From Pyrinomonadaceae bacterium (GTDB taxonomy: Bacteria > Acidobacteriota > Blastocatellia > Pyrinomonadales > Pyrinomonadaceae): a DNA stretch of 34,069 nucleotides. The stretch's first letter is position 1, and each line of letters begins with the position of its first letter. Positions 15,233 through 23,300 of the stretch are shown here, one piece after another. The stretch lies in NCBI GenBank assembly GCA_019694395.1, contig JAIBCC010000043.1, positions 1-34,069 on the forward strand, in the 5' to 3' direction. The notes under the pieces were generated by a model. That model had not been told where the DNA came from. It made no database searches and was given only the letters and a program-made list of their open reading frames with translations. A program made the translations under genes and the position numbers.

Positions 15233-15748
15233 TTACCTGTTTGCATTATGAGCCGCTTTTGAAACATCTCTCATAATTTTGACTCTATCGTGAGATGCTT
15301 TGATCGTGTAATATTGGTTTTCAATTGCTGACCGGATATTTGCAGGGATGATTTTATCTAATGCATCCTGATAGTTACTTTTAGCGGTATCCTCGCCCCG
15401 TTCGACTTCATTAAGAATTGCTTCCGTATCATTTCCCAAAATTGCCGTTTTAAGATCTATCCAACCACGATGAATTATTCCTAACACCGATCCTGAGTTT
15501 TCCGGGTTTCCGCCGAGCTCACGCACAAATTCTTGTAATTCCCCGACAAATTGTGAACGTTGCTGACTGAACTCATAAAACGCCGTTTTCAGATCAGAAT
15601 CGGGGATATTTTCTGCTGCCTGCTTAAAACCTTCGTGACCATCTTTACTGGTTTCTATCAAACGATTCAAAACATTTATTACCTCATCATTTGTTAAGGT
15701 TTCTGATTGACTTTCAGATACATTTTTAATTTCTCTTTCATTTAACAT
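15233..15748 (-). CDS. DUF2383 (PA2169-type) ferritin-like protein
   Basis: A 171-residue helical-bundle protein. Residues about 19-165 match the DUF2383/PA2169 family: LTNDEVINVLNRLIETSKDGHEGF, then FYEFSQQRSQFVGELQEF, then GSVLGIIHRGWIDLK, then ESGEDTAK-like EVERGEDTAKSNYQDAL. The pattern of Glu and His resembles ferritin-like folds, but metal binding has not been shown for most members. The protein is cytosolic, with no signal peptide. GAGGAG precedes the ATG. A sigma-54 type element lies 64 bases upstream, and the gene appears monocistronic. Confidence 0.9.
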   Translation of the reverse strand: MLNEREIKNVSESQSETLTNDEVINVLNRLIETSKDGHEGFKQAAENIPDSDLKTAFYEFSQQRSQFVGELQEFVRELGGNPENSGSVLGIIHRGWIDLKTAILGNDTEAILNEVERGEDTAKSNYQDALDKIIPANIRSAIENQYYTIKASHDRVKIMRDVSKAAHNANR

Positions 15749-15811
15749 AACTTTAATCTCCTCGATTTTTAATTAAATAGATTTTAATTAGTAAGAAACT
15801 GCTTTCTTGTT

Positions 15812-15827
15812 TTCAAACAGCGTGCCA
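15812..15827 (-). promoter_or_regulatory. Sigma-54 type promoter for the DUF2383 gene
   Basis: On the minus strand TGGCACGCTGTTTGAA has a perfect TGGCACG -24 element. The -12 element is TTGAA where TTGCA is expected, so the conserved C is replaced. Spacing is canonical. The predicted start of transcription is near 15801, about 53 bases before the ATG. Confidence 0.6.
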
Positions 15828-15947
15828 AAGTCTTATTATTATAAATAATAGGGTTAGGAGAATATAAAAATTAATTTTGAAAAAAATACCCAGGAAATTC
15901 TGTATCAAAACAATACAAATGTTTTAATCAAAAAACGGTTAAGTTTT

Positions 15948-16009
15948 AAAAAGGAAAACCCCGCCAAAACGGAGATTTTATCTAAGCGTTCCTTCAGGGC
16001 TTTCCTTTT
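15948..16009 (-). terminator. Long-stem terminator downstream of the glycine-zipper gene
   Basis: On the minus strand AAAAGGAAAGCCC pairs with GGGTTTTCCTTTT (13 positions, one G-T wobble) around a loop of about 34 bases that contains a small TCTCC/GGAGA-like hairpin. The stem ends in a run of T. It lies about 20 bases past the stop codon. Confidence 0.55.
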
Positions 16010-16029
16010 GCTGGTAACTTAATTTAATT

Positions 16030-17550
16030 TTATTGGCGATACGCTACATTTGCCGGAGAACTGGAAGTTAACTCAAAAGTTGTTCCACTGTTTAACTCAA
16101 GATTATCCCGACCTTGAATTAAAACCGAACCGCCACCGGCACCCGCTCCAATTACAGCTCCAATCGCCGCGCCTTTGCCGCCGCCTGCGATTCCACCAAT
16201 AATTGCTCCAATTGCGGCACCAATTCCGCTTCGAACAGCCGTATTGGTTGTCTGATTTGAACCTTGGATGGCTGCTTCATTATCAATATTTATGGTTTTA
16301 CCATCCTGTGTTACTATTCGGTCAATCAAACCTTCGAAACGATATGTATTTCCGTTTCGTAGCCGAATTGTTTCAAAATTCAAATTCATTTGAGACCGTC
16401 CACTTATCCTTCCTGAAGATTCAATTTTGTCCACGGTTCCTTCAATTACGGCGCCTTGATACGCGGAGGGTTGATTAACTATCAATCTGAATCTTTCACC
16501 CTCAGAAGTTCGTGAAGTTGACAAATAATTGTCTAAATATGCGGTTAAACGTGTTCCATTTGGAACGTAAAAATTTCCGTAATTTCCGTTGTCATTAGTA
16601 TTTCCGTTACGGTTAATATCCCATTGAGCAACATTTGAGGTTCGGTTGTAAACACTTATAACAGTTATGGTCTGATTTCTGTTCTCCAGATTTAAACGTC
16701 TGGTTACCCTTAATTTTTCTCCGTTATTGAACGGTTCGAATGAAATATAAAATCCATTGATTCGATCTCCATCTGTATTTACTTCTAGCCTATTACCGTA
16801 AAAAGTTGCGGTTGTGAACATTACTTTCCCGTTTGGCATTGTTTCAGAAGTCCTTCTGCCGTTTGCCTCAAAACTGGTTCGGGCAGCATTAGAAGAAGCT
16901 ATCGAAACTGAATTACCCGATCTCTCAATAGATAAATATTCGGGAACGGCTAATCTTCGTTCTAAATTATCCCGCATTCTTTCACGTTGAATTGATGATG
17001 CACCAGTCAAAGACTGATCAATTACCGAATTTAAATTGTCACTTTCGTTCAAATTTAAGCGATAGGTTCCGGTAAAATTATTCATCGGGTAGTTGCCCGG
17101 ATAATTATTGTTATTCCAGTTCCAACTGACATTAGAATATCGGGCAAGTTGGTTTAAATCTGTTTTTATGGCATTCCAACTAGTCAAAACTTGTCCATTA
17201 AACGAATATTGCCGCATTATTTGGTCAACATCGTAGGCACGTCTCAAAACTTCGCGCACTTCATCAGAATTAATTGAATTTGTATTGTAATCCTGCCGCA
17301 ATCTGTCAGTAGAATTTTCAAAATCTGAGACCGTTTGGTTGATATAATTTTGACTTCTGGAATTGTTCAAACCATACCCATTAAATGAACGGTTAATTTG
17401 ATATTTAAATGTATCGGTTCTTTGCTGAATTCTGGTAAGCAAACTTCTAATTTGCCGGTCGTTTACCCGATAAGTTTGGGCTTTAATATTCAAATTATTA
17501 ACTCCCATCATAAACATTACCATCATTAAAAATATTCCTAACTTTTTCAT
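16030..17550 (-). CDS. Exported protein with C-terminal glycine-zipper segment
   Basis: A 506-residue protein with a signal peptide (about residues 1-24, MKKLGIFLMMVMFMMGV, cleavage near IKAQT). Residues about 30-145 are helical and Asn/Arg-rich. The middle is beta-rich, including RLNLNESDNLNSVIDQSL and KVMFTTATFYGNRLEV. Residues about 335-430 form a second beta domain (TRLTAYLDNYLSTSRTSEG, GAVIEGTVDKIESSGRISG). Residues 441-480 are an almost pure Gly/Ala/Ile glycine zipper, followed by DNLELNSGTTFELTS. Glycine-zipper proteins often insert in or stick to the outer membrane. No enzyme motif is seen. A near-perfect sigma-54 promoter lies 90-105 bases upstream. It is probably an envelope-stress protein, but the function is unknown. 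Confidence 0.82.
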   Translation of the reverse strand: MKKLGIFLMMVMFMMGVNNLNIKAQTYRVNDRQIRSLLTRIQQRTDTFKYQINRSFNGYGLNNSRSQNYINQTVSDFENSTDRLRQDYNTNSINSDEVREVLRRAYDVDQIMRQYSFNGQVLTSWNAIKTDLNQLARYSNVSWNWNNNNYPGNYPMNNFTGTYRLNLNESDNLNSVIDQSLTGASSIQRERMRDNLERRLAVPEYLSIERSGNSVSIASSNAARTSFEANGRRTSETMPNGKVMFTTATFYGNRLEVNTDGDRINGFYISFEPFNNGEKLRVTRRLNLENRNQTITVISVYNRTSNVAQWDINRNGNTNDNGNYGNFYVPNGTRLTAYLDNYLSTSRTSEGERFRLIVNQPSAYQGAVIEGTVDKIESSGRISGRSQMNLNFETIRLRNGNTYRFEGLIDRIVTQDGKTINIDNEAAIQGSNQTTNTAVRSGIGAAIGAIIGGIAGGGKGAAIGAVIGAGAGGGSVLIQGRDNLELNSGTTFELTSSSPANVAYRQ

Positions 17551-17639
17551 ACCCTCTCCTTGTTCTTTTTCAGATTGTCTAATGCTTATGTGCCAAAAAT
17601 TTTAGCTGCACTAGATGCAGTTCCTACTACTTGAACTGA

Positions 17640-17655
17640 AGCAACCATTGTGCCA
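17640..17655 (-). promoter_or_regulatory. Sigma-54 type promoter for the glycine-zipper gene
   Basis: On the minus strand TGGCACAATGGTTGCT fits TGGCAC-N5-TTGCW exactly, with GG and GC 10 bases apart. Transcription would start near 17629, about 80 bases before the ATG at 17550. A second TGGCAC occurs at 17591-17596 on the same strand but has no -12 partner. Confidence 0.78.
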
Positions 17656-17853
17656 AGCAAGTTTAGAATGATGTAAGCCTATTATTTAGAGAGAATTACG
17701 GCTATAAAAATTAACTTTTTGTCAATAATTTATCGAATCAGATAAAAATTTGTTCGTTTTTAAGACACTTTTTAACTTCAAATTATTTGTTTGAAATTAT
17801 AAAAATTTAGTTAAATCCTGTATTTGGTTAGGTTTACAAAAATTATTTATTGG

Positions 17854-17869
17854 AGGCATAAGGCTTGCA
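17854..17869 (+). promoter_or_regulatory. Sigma-54 type promoter for the zinc-ribbon gene
   Basis: AGGCATAAGGCTTGCA has GG (17855-17856) and GC (17867-17868) 10 bases apart and a perfect TTGCA. The predicted start is near 17880. The leader then begins with a near-palindromic hairpin (17888-17913, AAAAGAACACAA and its complement), 27 bases before the ATG. The gap at 17551-17939 otherwise holds only the opposing promoter at 17640. Confidence 0.72.
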
Positions 17870-17939
17870 TTTAACAGGGCAAAATATAAAAGAACACAAA
17901 TTGTGTTTCTTTTAACTTATTAATTGGGAGGAAAGTAAA

Positions 17940-18794
17940 ATGTCATTAATAATTTGTCCAGATTGTGGTCACGAAGTTTCAACCGCAGCAGATTCCTGTC
18001 CGAATTGTGGTAAACCTTTTTTGCCACCTAAGGTTCAGATCATAGATCGCCGACCTAAGGAAGAATTTCCAAAATGGATTATTGTGCCGATATTTGCTAC
18101 AGCGGCTTTACTTATCTTTTTTATTTTTCTTTATTCAAGTCAAAACAATGATAATTCAAACGCAAATATTAGTGTCAGGTCAGGCGGAACACCTGCACGT
18201 AAAACAATTTCTGAAACTGATGAAAGAAAACCGGTTAAAGAAATTACAGTTACCTCACCGGATTCCCCAACTGTAGTTCAACCTCCTTCAAAAGAGATCG
18301 TAGTCCCTGAAAATCCAAGCACTACACCGTTACCAAAAACCGAGCCTGATCGGGGAATAGTCAAGGTTTCGGCTAAAGTTCTGGCTAAAAACGGAATTAC
18401 CCGACCGGTGACCCGGGAAAAGTTTTATCTTTTGGATAAAGATTTATCGTCTATTTTGGCAGAGGCAAAAATTGATGATGAGGTGGGGCAAGGATTAAAA
18501 AATGCTTTTGCTTTATCGGTTGTTGACCCAAGTAAATACAGAGAAACCAATGAGAAAGCACTGGCAGCAATTAAAAAACATATTATTTACAGCACTTTGA
18601 CTGACAATCAGGGAAAAGCAGAAATCAAGAATGTTAAGCCGGACAGTTATTATCTTTTTGCGATTTCCGCTACACCAAACAGTTACGCAATTTGGGATTC
18701 TATGATTACGGTTGATTCAGGCGAAAATATTTTAACGATAGAACCTCAAAGCATGACCGAAGTTATTCCTGATCCTAATTCAGAGGATGAATAA
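17940..18794 (+). CDS. Zinc-ribbon membrane protein with exported C-terminal domain
   Basis: A 284-residue protein. A four-cysteine zinc ribbon (C6, C9, C20, C23: CPDCG and CPNCG) begins the cytosolic N-terminus. One membrane helix spans about residues 46-66 (WIIVPIFATAALLIFFIFLY). A Ser/Thr/Pro-rich linker runs to about residue 120. The C-terminal domain (about 121-275) contains VKVSAKVLAKNG, KFYLLDKDLSSILAEA, LTDNQGKAEIKNVKPDSYYLFAIS and ITVDSGENILTI, resembling a carboxypeptidase-regulatory or CNA-B-like beta fold. Function is unknown. The ribosome binding site GGGAGGAA is excellent, a sigma-54 type promoter lies upstream, and a strong terminator follows, so it is a single-gene unit. Confidence 0.85.
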   Translation: MSLIICPDCGHEVSTAADSCPNCGKPFLPPKVQIIDRRPKEEFPKWIIVPIFATAALLIFFIFLYSSQNNDNSNANISVRSGGTPARKTISETDERKPVKEITVTSPDSPTVVQPPSKEIVVPENPSTTPLPKTEPDRGIVKVSAKVLAKNGITRPVTREKFYLLDKDLSSILAEAKIDDEVGQGLKNAFALSVVDPSKYRETNEKALAAIKKHIIYSTLTDNQGKAEIKNVKPDSYYLFAISATPNSYAIWDSMITVDSGENILTIEPQSMTEVIPDPNSEDE

Positions 18795-18807
18795 ATTTTA
18801 AGAAATA

Positions 18808-18857
18808 AAAGCACCACAATATAAAAGATAATTATTCTTTGAGTGGTGCTTTTTTTT
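18808..18857 (+). terminator. Strong intrinsic terminator
   Basis: AAAGCACCAC pairs perfectly with GTGGTGCTTT (18808-18817 with 18843-18852), and eight T residues end the structure. It lies 14 bases past the zinc-ribbon gene. Confidence 0.9.
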
Positions 18858-19012
18858 AATTTAAGATTCACGTTTGTATCAATACAACTCAAAATGTCTG
18901 TTTTAATTCATTACAAACTTTCCTGATAAGCTCCTGGTAATAAATTATAAGATCAAAATAACTTTAGTTAAATCAACTATTTACGTAAGTCTTAGTTTAT
19001 GGAAAATCAGTT

Positions 19013-19028
19013 TGGCACGGCATTCGCA
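19013..19028 (+). promoter_or_regulatory. Sigma-54 type promoter for the lmo0937-like gene
   Basis: TGGCACGGCATTCGCA has a perfect TGGCACG -24 element and GG-N10-GC spacing (19014-19015, 19026-19027). The -12 element is TCGCA instead of TTGCA. The predicted start is near 19039, 43 bases before the ATG. Confidence 0.72.
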
Positions 19029-19081
19029 CTACATTTAGCAGATTTATTAAATACCACTGGTAAATTGAATGGAGGTTAACT

Positions 19082-19231
19082 ATGTTGTGGACAATTTTTG
19101 TAATTCTTTTAGTTTTATGGGTGCTTGGAATGGTTACTTCTAATACATTGGGCGGATTTATACATTTGCTTTTATTAATTGCAGTAGCTGTGGTTTTGAT
19201 CCGAGTAATCCAGGGACGAAGAGTTGTTTAG
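19082..19231 (+). CDS. lmo0937-family small membrane protein (49 aa)
   Basis: A 49-residue hydrophobic peptide. It begins MLWTIFVILLVLWVLGMVTS and continues with NTLGGFIHLLLLIAVAVVLIRVIQGRRVV. Two membrane segments (about 3-18 and 25-41) flank the GGFIH turn, and a basic RxIQGRR tail ends it. These are the hallmarks of the widespread lmo0937 family, small membrane proteins often found in stress regulons. TGGAGG lies 7 bases before the ATG. The gene is easily missed because of its size. A sigma-54 type promoter precedes it. It lies 155 bases before the YtxH gene. Confidence 0.9.
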   Translation: MLWTIFVILLVLWVLGMVTSNTLGGFIHLLLLIAVAVVLIRVIQGRRVV

Positions 19232-19276
19232 GGTAAAAATTACCAAAATTAAGGTGAATAAGTTGGTGGTTAAAAG

Positions 19277-19290
19277 CTGATCTAGATCAA
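19277..19290. promoter_or_regulatory. FNR/Crp-like operator (CTGAT-N4-ATCAA)
   Basis: CTGATCTAGATCAA differs at one position from the FNR box TTGAT-N4-ATCAA and contains a perfect 12-bp palindrome. It lies 97 bases before the YtxH start. A Crp/Fnr-type regulator is encoded at 2242-3045, but its own binding specificity is unknown. Confidence 0.35.
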
Positions 19291-19386
19291 AACTGACATT
19301 ATTTTTTATTTCTTATTTGGATCATTTTTAATTCTTTTACTTTAACACCGAATAAAATTTTAATTAAAACAAAGGAGTAAATGATT

Positions 19387-19776
19387 ATGAATAATTCAGA
19401 AACAGGCAATTCAAATTTAGCTTATCTTTTGGCGGGATGTGCAATTGGTGCGGGCGTGGCATTAATTTTTGCCCCAAAATCAGGCAAGGAAATGCGTGAC
19501 GATATTTCAAATAAAACCTTGAAAGGTTTGGAGCAAGCTAAAAGTTATGGCTCTGATTTATCAAATAAGGCGCAAAATGTGTATCACCAAATTTATGATA
19601 AAGCCGTTAATACCCTCGAAACCGCAAAAGAAAAATTAAATGCAGGTGTAGAAAATGGTCAACAGCTTTTGCAAAAAGGTGAAGATTTTGTGACTGATAA
19701 AATGAACGATGGCAAGGACAAAGCACAATCAGTTGCCAAAAATGTAAAGAGTCAAGTAAATAATTTAACTCATTAA
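19387..19776 (+). CDS. YtxH-domain stress protein
   Basis: A 129-residue protein. Residues about 9-30 form an N-terminal membrane helix (LAYLLAGCAIGAGVALIFAP) directly followed by KSGKEMRDDIS, the YtxH/Gas-vesicle-GvpP-like signature. The rest is a long charged amphipathic helix (TLKGLEQAKSYGSDLSNKAQN, AKEKLNAGVENGQQLLQKG) like LEA or apolipoprotein-type helices. The family is associated with general stress and membrane or cell-wall protection. Two ATGs are six bases apart; I chose the second, at 19387, because AGGAG is then 9 bases away rather than 3. It shares its strand and neighbourhood with the lmo0937-like gene. Confidence 0.85.
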   Translation: MNNSETGNSNLAYLLAGCAIGAGVALIFAPKSGKEMRDDISNKTLKGLEQAKSYGSDLSNKAQNVYHQIYDKAVNTLETAKEKLNAGVENGQQLLQKGEDFVTDKMNDGKDKAQSVAKNVKSQVNNLTH

Positions 19777-19840
19777 ATTTGTTGTGAATCTAACCAAAAA
19801 GTATTTAACGGGTAAAGAAAGATAAAATAAAACCCGTTTA

Positions 19841-19872
19841 AAAAAGCCGGGAATTTAATTCCTCGGCTTTTT
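19841..19872 (+). terminator. Intrinsic terminator of the YtxH gene
   Basis: AAAAAGCCG pairs with CGGCTTTTT around an inner GGAAT/ATTCC hairpin, with more T residues following. Just upstream another hairpin (AACGGGT/ACCCGTT, 19807-19838) may assist. Confidence 0.85.
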
Positions 19873-20055
19873 GCATTTTTTTCAAGTTCCTTATTAAATC
19901 CCTCAACTACTAAACCCAATGAAAGTTTTGCCCAAATAAAACGGATTAGAATTAAATTAAAAAGAAATTGAATTGTTATGTCATCTACCATACATAACAA
20001 AAATTTAATCTTTTCTAAAATTGATAGTTTTATTTTATTTATCAACCGCTAAAAG

Positions 20056-20085
20056 AATTTTTTATTAAAATTTTAATAAAAAATT
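20056..20085. repeat. 30-bp perfect palindrome made only of A and T
   Basis: AATTTTTTATTAAAA is followed at once by its exact reverse complement. Adjacent AAAAGAAT and ATTCTTTT extend the symmetry with a small bulge. It lies in the 531-base gap between the YtxH terminator and the giant kinase gene, which otherwise holds two further hairpins and no convincing gene. Confidence 0.6.
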
Positions 20086-20159
20086 GATTCTTTTTTGGCT
20101 TTCTTTTTAGCTTAGGATTTGGCAGAATTTAATTTAGTAAAAGAAAATGTCAAATTATT

Positions 20160-20193
20160 TTTTGATAAGAGTTTGGTTAGATTCTTATCAAAA
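20160..20193 (+). promoter_or_regulatory. Leader hairpin 1 before the giant kinase
   Basis: TTTTGATAAGA pairs perfectly with TCTTATCAAAA (11 bp, 12-base loop), 115 bases before the kinase start. No T run follows directly, so a regulator site or RNA structure is as likely as termination. Confidence 0.4.
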
Positions 20194-20224
20194 TTGTTTT
20201 CTTGTTGTCCTTTGTAAAAAATTG

Positions 20225-20257
20225 GGGAAGAAAAATCATGCGGTTAAATTTCTTCCC
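20225..20257 (+). promoter_or_regulatory. Leader hairpin 2 before the giant kinase
   Basis: GGGAAGAAA pairs perfectly with TTTCTTCCC (9 bp, 15-base loop) and is followed by TTTCTT. It lies 50 bases before the kinase ATG. It could be an operator dyad, a weak terminator or an attenuator. Confidence 0.45.
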
Positions 20258-20307
20258 TTTCTTAACTGTCCATAATTTTCATCTCCACTGCAAAAGCTTT
20301 AGAAAAT

Positions 20308-23300
20308 ATGAAAAAGGAGCAAGACCATGAAACTAATCCTGATCAATTTTTGATTGTTGGGATTGGTGCATCTGCCGGTGGAATTAAGTCTTTAAAGGAA
20401 TTCTTCACCCTGATGCCGGATGACTCAGGAATGGTGTTTGTGGTAATTCTTCATCTCTCGGAAGAACACGAAAGCAATTTAGCCGAAATCCTGAACCGTC
20501 AAACCTCAATGCCCGTTCAACAAGTAAATTCAACAATTAAAATGGAGCCTAATAATGTTTATGTAATCCCGCCCGCTAAACATTTAGAGTTGAAAGACGG
20601 CGAAATACACCTCAAAAAACCTAAAAGAGTAAGAGGAGTCAGAGTTCCGATTGACCGTTTTTTCCGTTCAATGGCGGAAACTTACGGACAAAAAGCAATC
20701 TGTATCATTCTTTCAGGAACCGGCAGGGATGGAACTCTTGGGATTAAACATATTAAGGGGAAAAATGGTTTCGCCATCGTTCAGGATCCATTTGATGCCG
20801 AATATGACGAAATGCCCAGAAGTGCAATTGAAACAAAAATTGCTGATGTGATTCTTCCGGTGGCAGAAATGCCGGAAAAATTATTGTTTGTCAGAGATAG
20901 CACTCAGCGGCTGCTGCTGGATCACGATCAAAATGGTGAATTTGGTAAGGAAAAAAAAAACATCGTAATGCTGCGTGATGTTTTGACTCTGTTGCGGATT
21001 CGAACCGGACACGATTTTGCAAATTATAAGCGTTCTACCATCATAAGAAGAATTACCCGCCATTTACAAATTCATGAAACCGACAACTTAAAGGAATATC
21101 TTGAAATATTGCGGGAAAAACCTGACGAAGTTCTTTCCCTGCTCAAAAATTTGCTCATCAATGTAACTAATTTTTTCCGGGATAAGGAAGCATTCATAAG
21201 TCTGGAAAAAAAGGTGATTCCGTCACTTTTCGAAGGTAAAAAACCGGAAGATTCGGTGCGGGTTTGGATTGCCGGTTGTGCTTCGGGGGAAGAAGCCTAC
21301 TCTATTGCAATTTTGTTAACGGAATATGCGTCTACTTTACCAAATCCGCCGAAAATCCAGATTTTCGCCTCGGATGTTGATGAAGAAGCAATTGACGAAG
21401 CAAGAGAAGGGCTTTTTACGGAAACGATTGTGGCTGATATTTCCCCAGAGAGATTGAAAAACTTTTTTATTAAGGAAGAAGAAGGTTATAGAATTCGTAA
21501 ATCTATCAGGGAACTGATTTTATTTTCTCCGCATAATATTTTGCGTGATCCGCCATTTTCCCGATTAGATCTGGTTTCCTGTAGAAATGTTTTGATTTAT
21601 CTTAATCGTAATACACAAGAAAAAGTCTTACGGTTTTTTCATTTTGCTTTACGCGGAAATGGTTATTTGTTTTTAGGAACTTCAGAATCTGCCGAGGGCT
21701 TAATTAATGAATTTTCGGCAATTGATAAAAAACATCGAATTTATCAATCTCGTCCAACCAGCGGCGGATGGAATATTTCACAACAATTGCCCGAAACAAA
21801 TGTTTGGATGAAAAAATTTCCTAATCTGCCTTTAAGTGCGCGGCAAAATTTACAATCTTACGGCGAATTGCATCAACATTTGATCGAACAATTTGCACCG
21901 CCATCGATTTTGGTTAATGAAGCGGGAGATATTCTTCACCTCAGCGAAAATGCAGGCAAATATTTACGTTTTGTGGGCGGTGAACCGACGGTTAATTTAC
22001 TAAAAGTCATTCATCCCGATTTACTTTCTGATGTCCGCGCGGCACTTTTTGCTGCTAGACAGGAACATAACAGCTTTGAATCAAAAAATATTAGGGTAAA
22101 GATAGATAATACGGAAAAACCGATCAATTTAATTATTCGTCCGGTCAAAACTCCAGATACAGCCGTTTTAGTTATTTTTGAGGAAATAGAAAATCAGGTG
22201 AATAATAAAGATTCCATGCAGGAGATTGTTGCTAATGACCATGCTCTGGAAACAGTGATCCGGCAAATGGAAAATGATTTGCAGCGCACCAGGGATCAAC
22301 TGCGCACTACAATTGAACAATACGAAACAAGTGTTGAAGAATTAAAAGCCTCAAATGAAGAACTTCAGGCGATGAACGAAGAATTGCGTTCTGCCACCGA
22401 AGAACTCGAAACCAGCAAAGAAGAATTACAATCTGTCAATGAAGAATTAACGACCGTCAATCTCGAATTGAAAGAGAAAGTTGATGAAGTCAGTCAGGTT
22501 AACTCCGATTTGCAAAATTTGATGCAATCAACTGATATTGCCACCATTTTTCTTGACCGAAGACTGAATGTTAAACGATATACTCCTACAACCCGTGAAA
22601 TTTTCAACCTTATTCCGTCTGATGTCGGAAGACCTTTGGACCACATCACTCACCACCTTGAATTTAACCAATTTAAGGAAATTGCCTCAAAGGTTCTGAA
22701 GAATTTACAGCCTTTAGAAAGAGAAATTGTTTCAAACAAAGGGAAATATTTTTTAACTCGCTTTACCCCTTACCGGACTTTGGAAGATAAAATTGACGGA
22801 GTGGTAATAGCTTTTATTGATATTACGGAACGTAAACAAACTGAAAAAGCCCTCCACGAATCTGAAGAAAAATACCGTTTTGGCTTAGAGTCCGAAGTAA
22901 TTCAGCGCACCGCCGAATTAGCCGAAAGTAGAGAACAATATTTGTCATTGGTTGAGAATACTCCTGATGTAATTACGCGTTGGGATAATAATTTGAAACT
23001 GATTTATGCCAATAATGCTTTTGAATCAAAAACAGGTGTTTCAAATCAATCACTTTACGGCAAAACTTTTCAGGAAATGGGGGAATTTGACGAAATTGCT
23101 CAGTCCTTTACGGAAAGTCTGAAAAAAGTTTTCCAAACCGGTGAAGCGGTTGAACATTTTAATTCGTTTCCGACTCCTACCGGCGACATTTACTTTTATT
23201 CAAGGATAGTTCCCGAAAAAAATAAACAAGGAAAAATACAAACCGTTTTGGCTATTGCCCGTGACATCACAGAATTAAGAGATGCAGAAGAAGAATTATT

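Noticed and set aside
19773..20045. 90-codon minus-strand reading frame in the gap after the YtxH gene
   Set aside because: It runs through the YtxH terminator and hairpins, has no ribosome binding site, and its product looks like translated AT-rich non-coding DNA.
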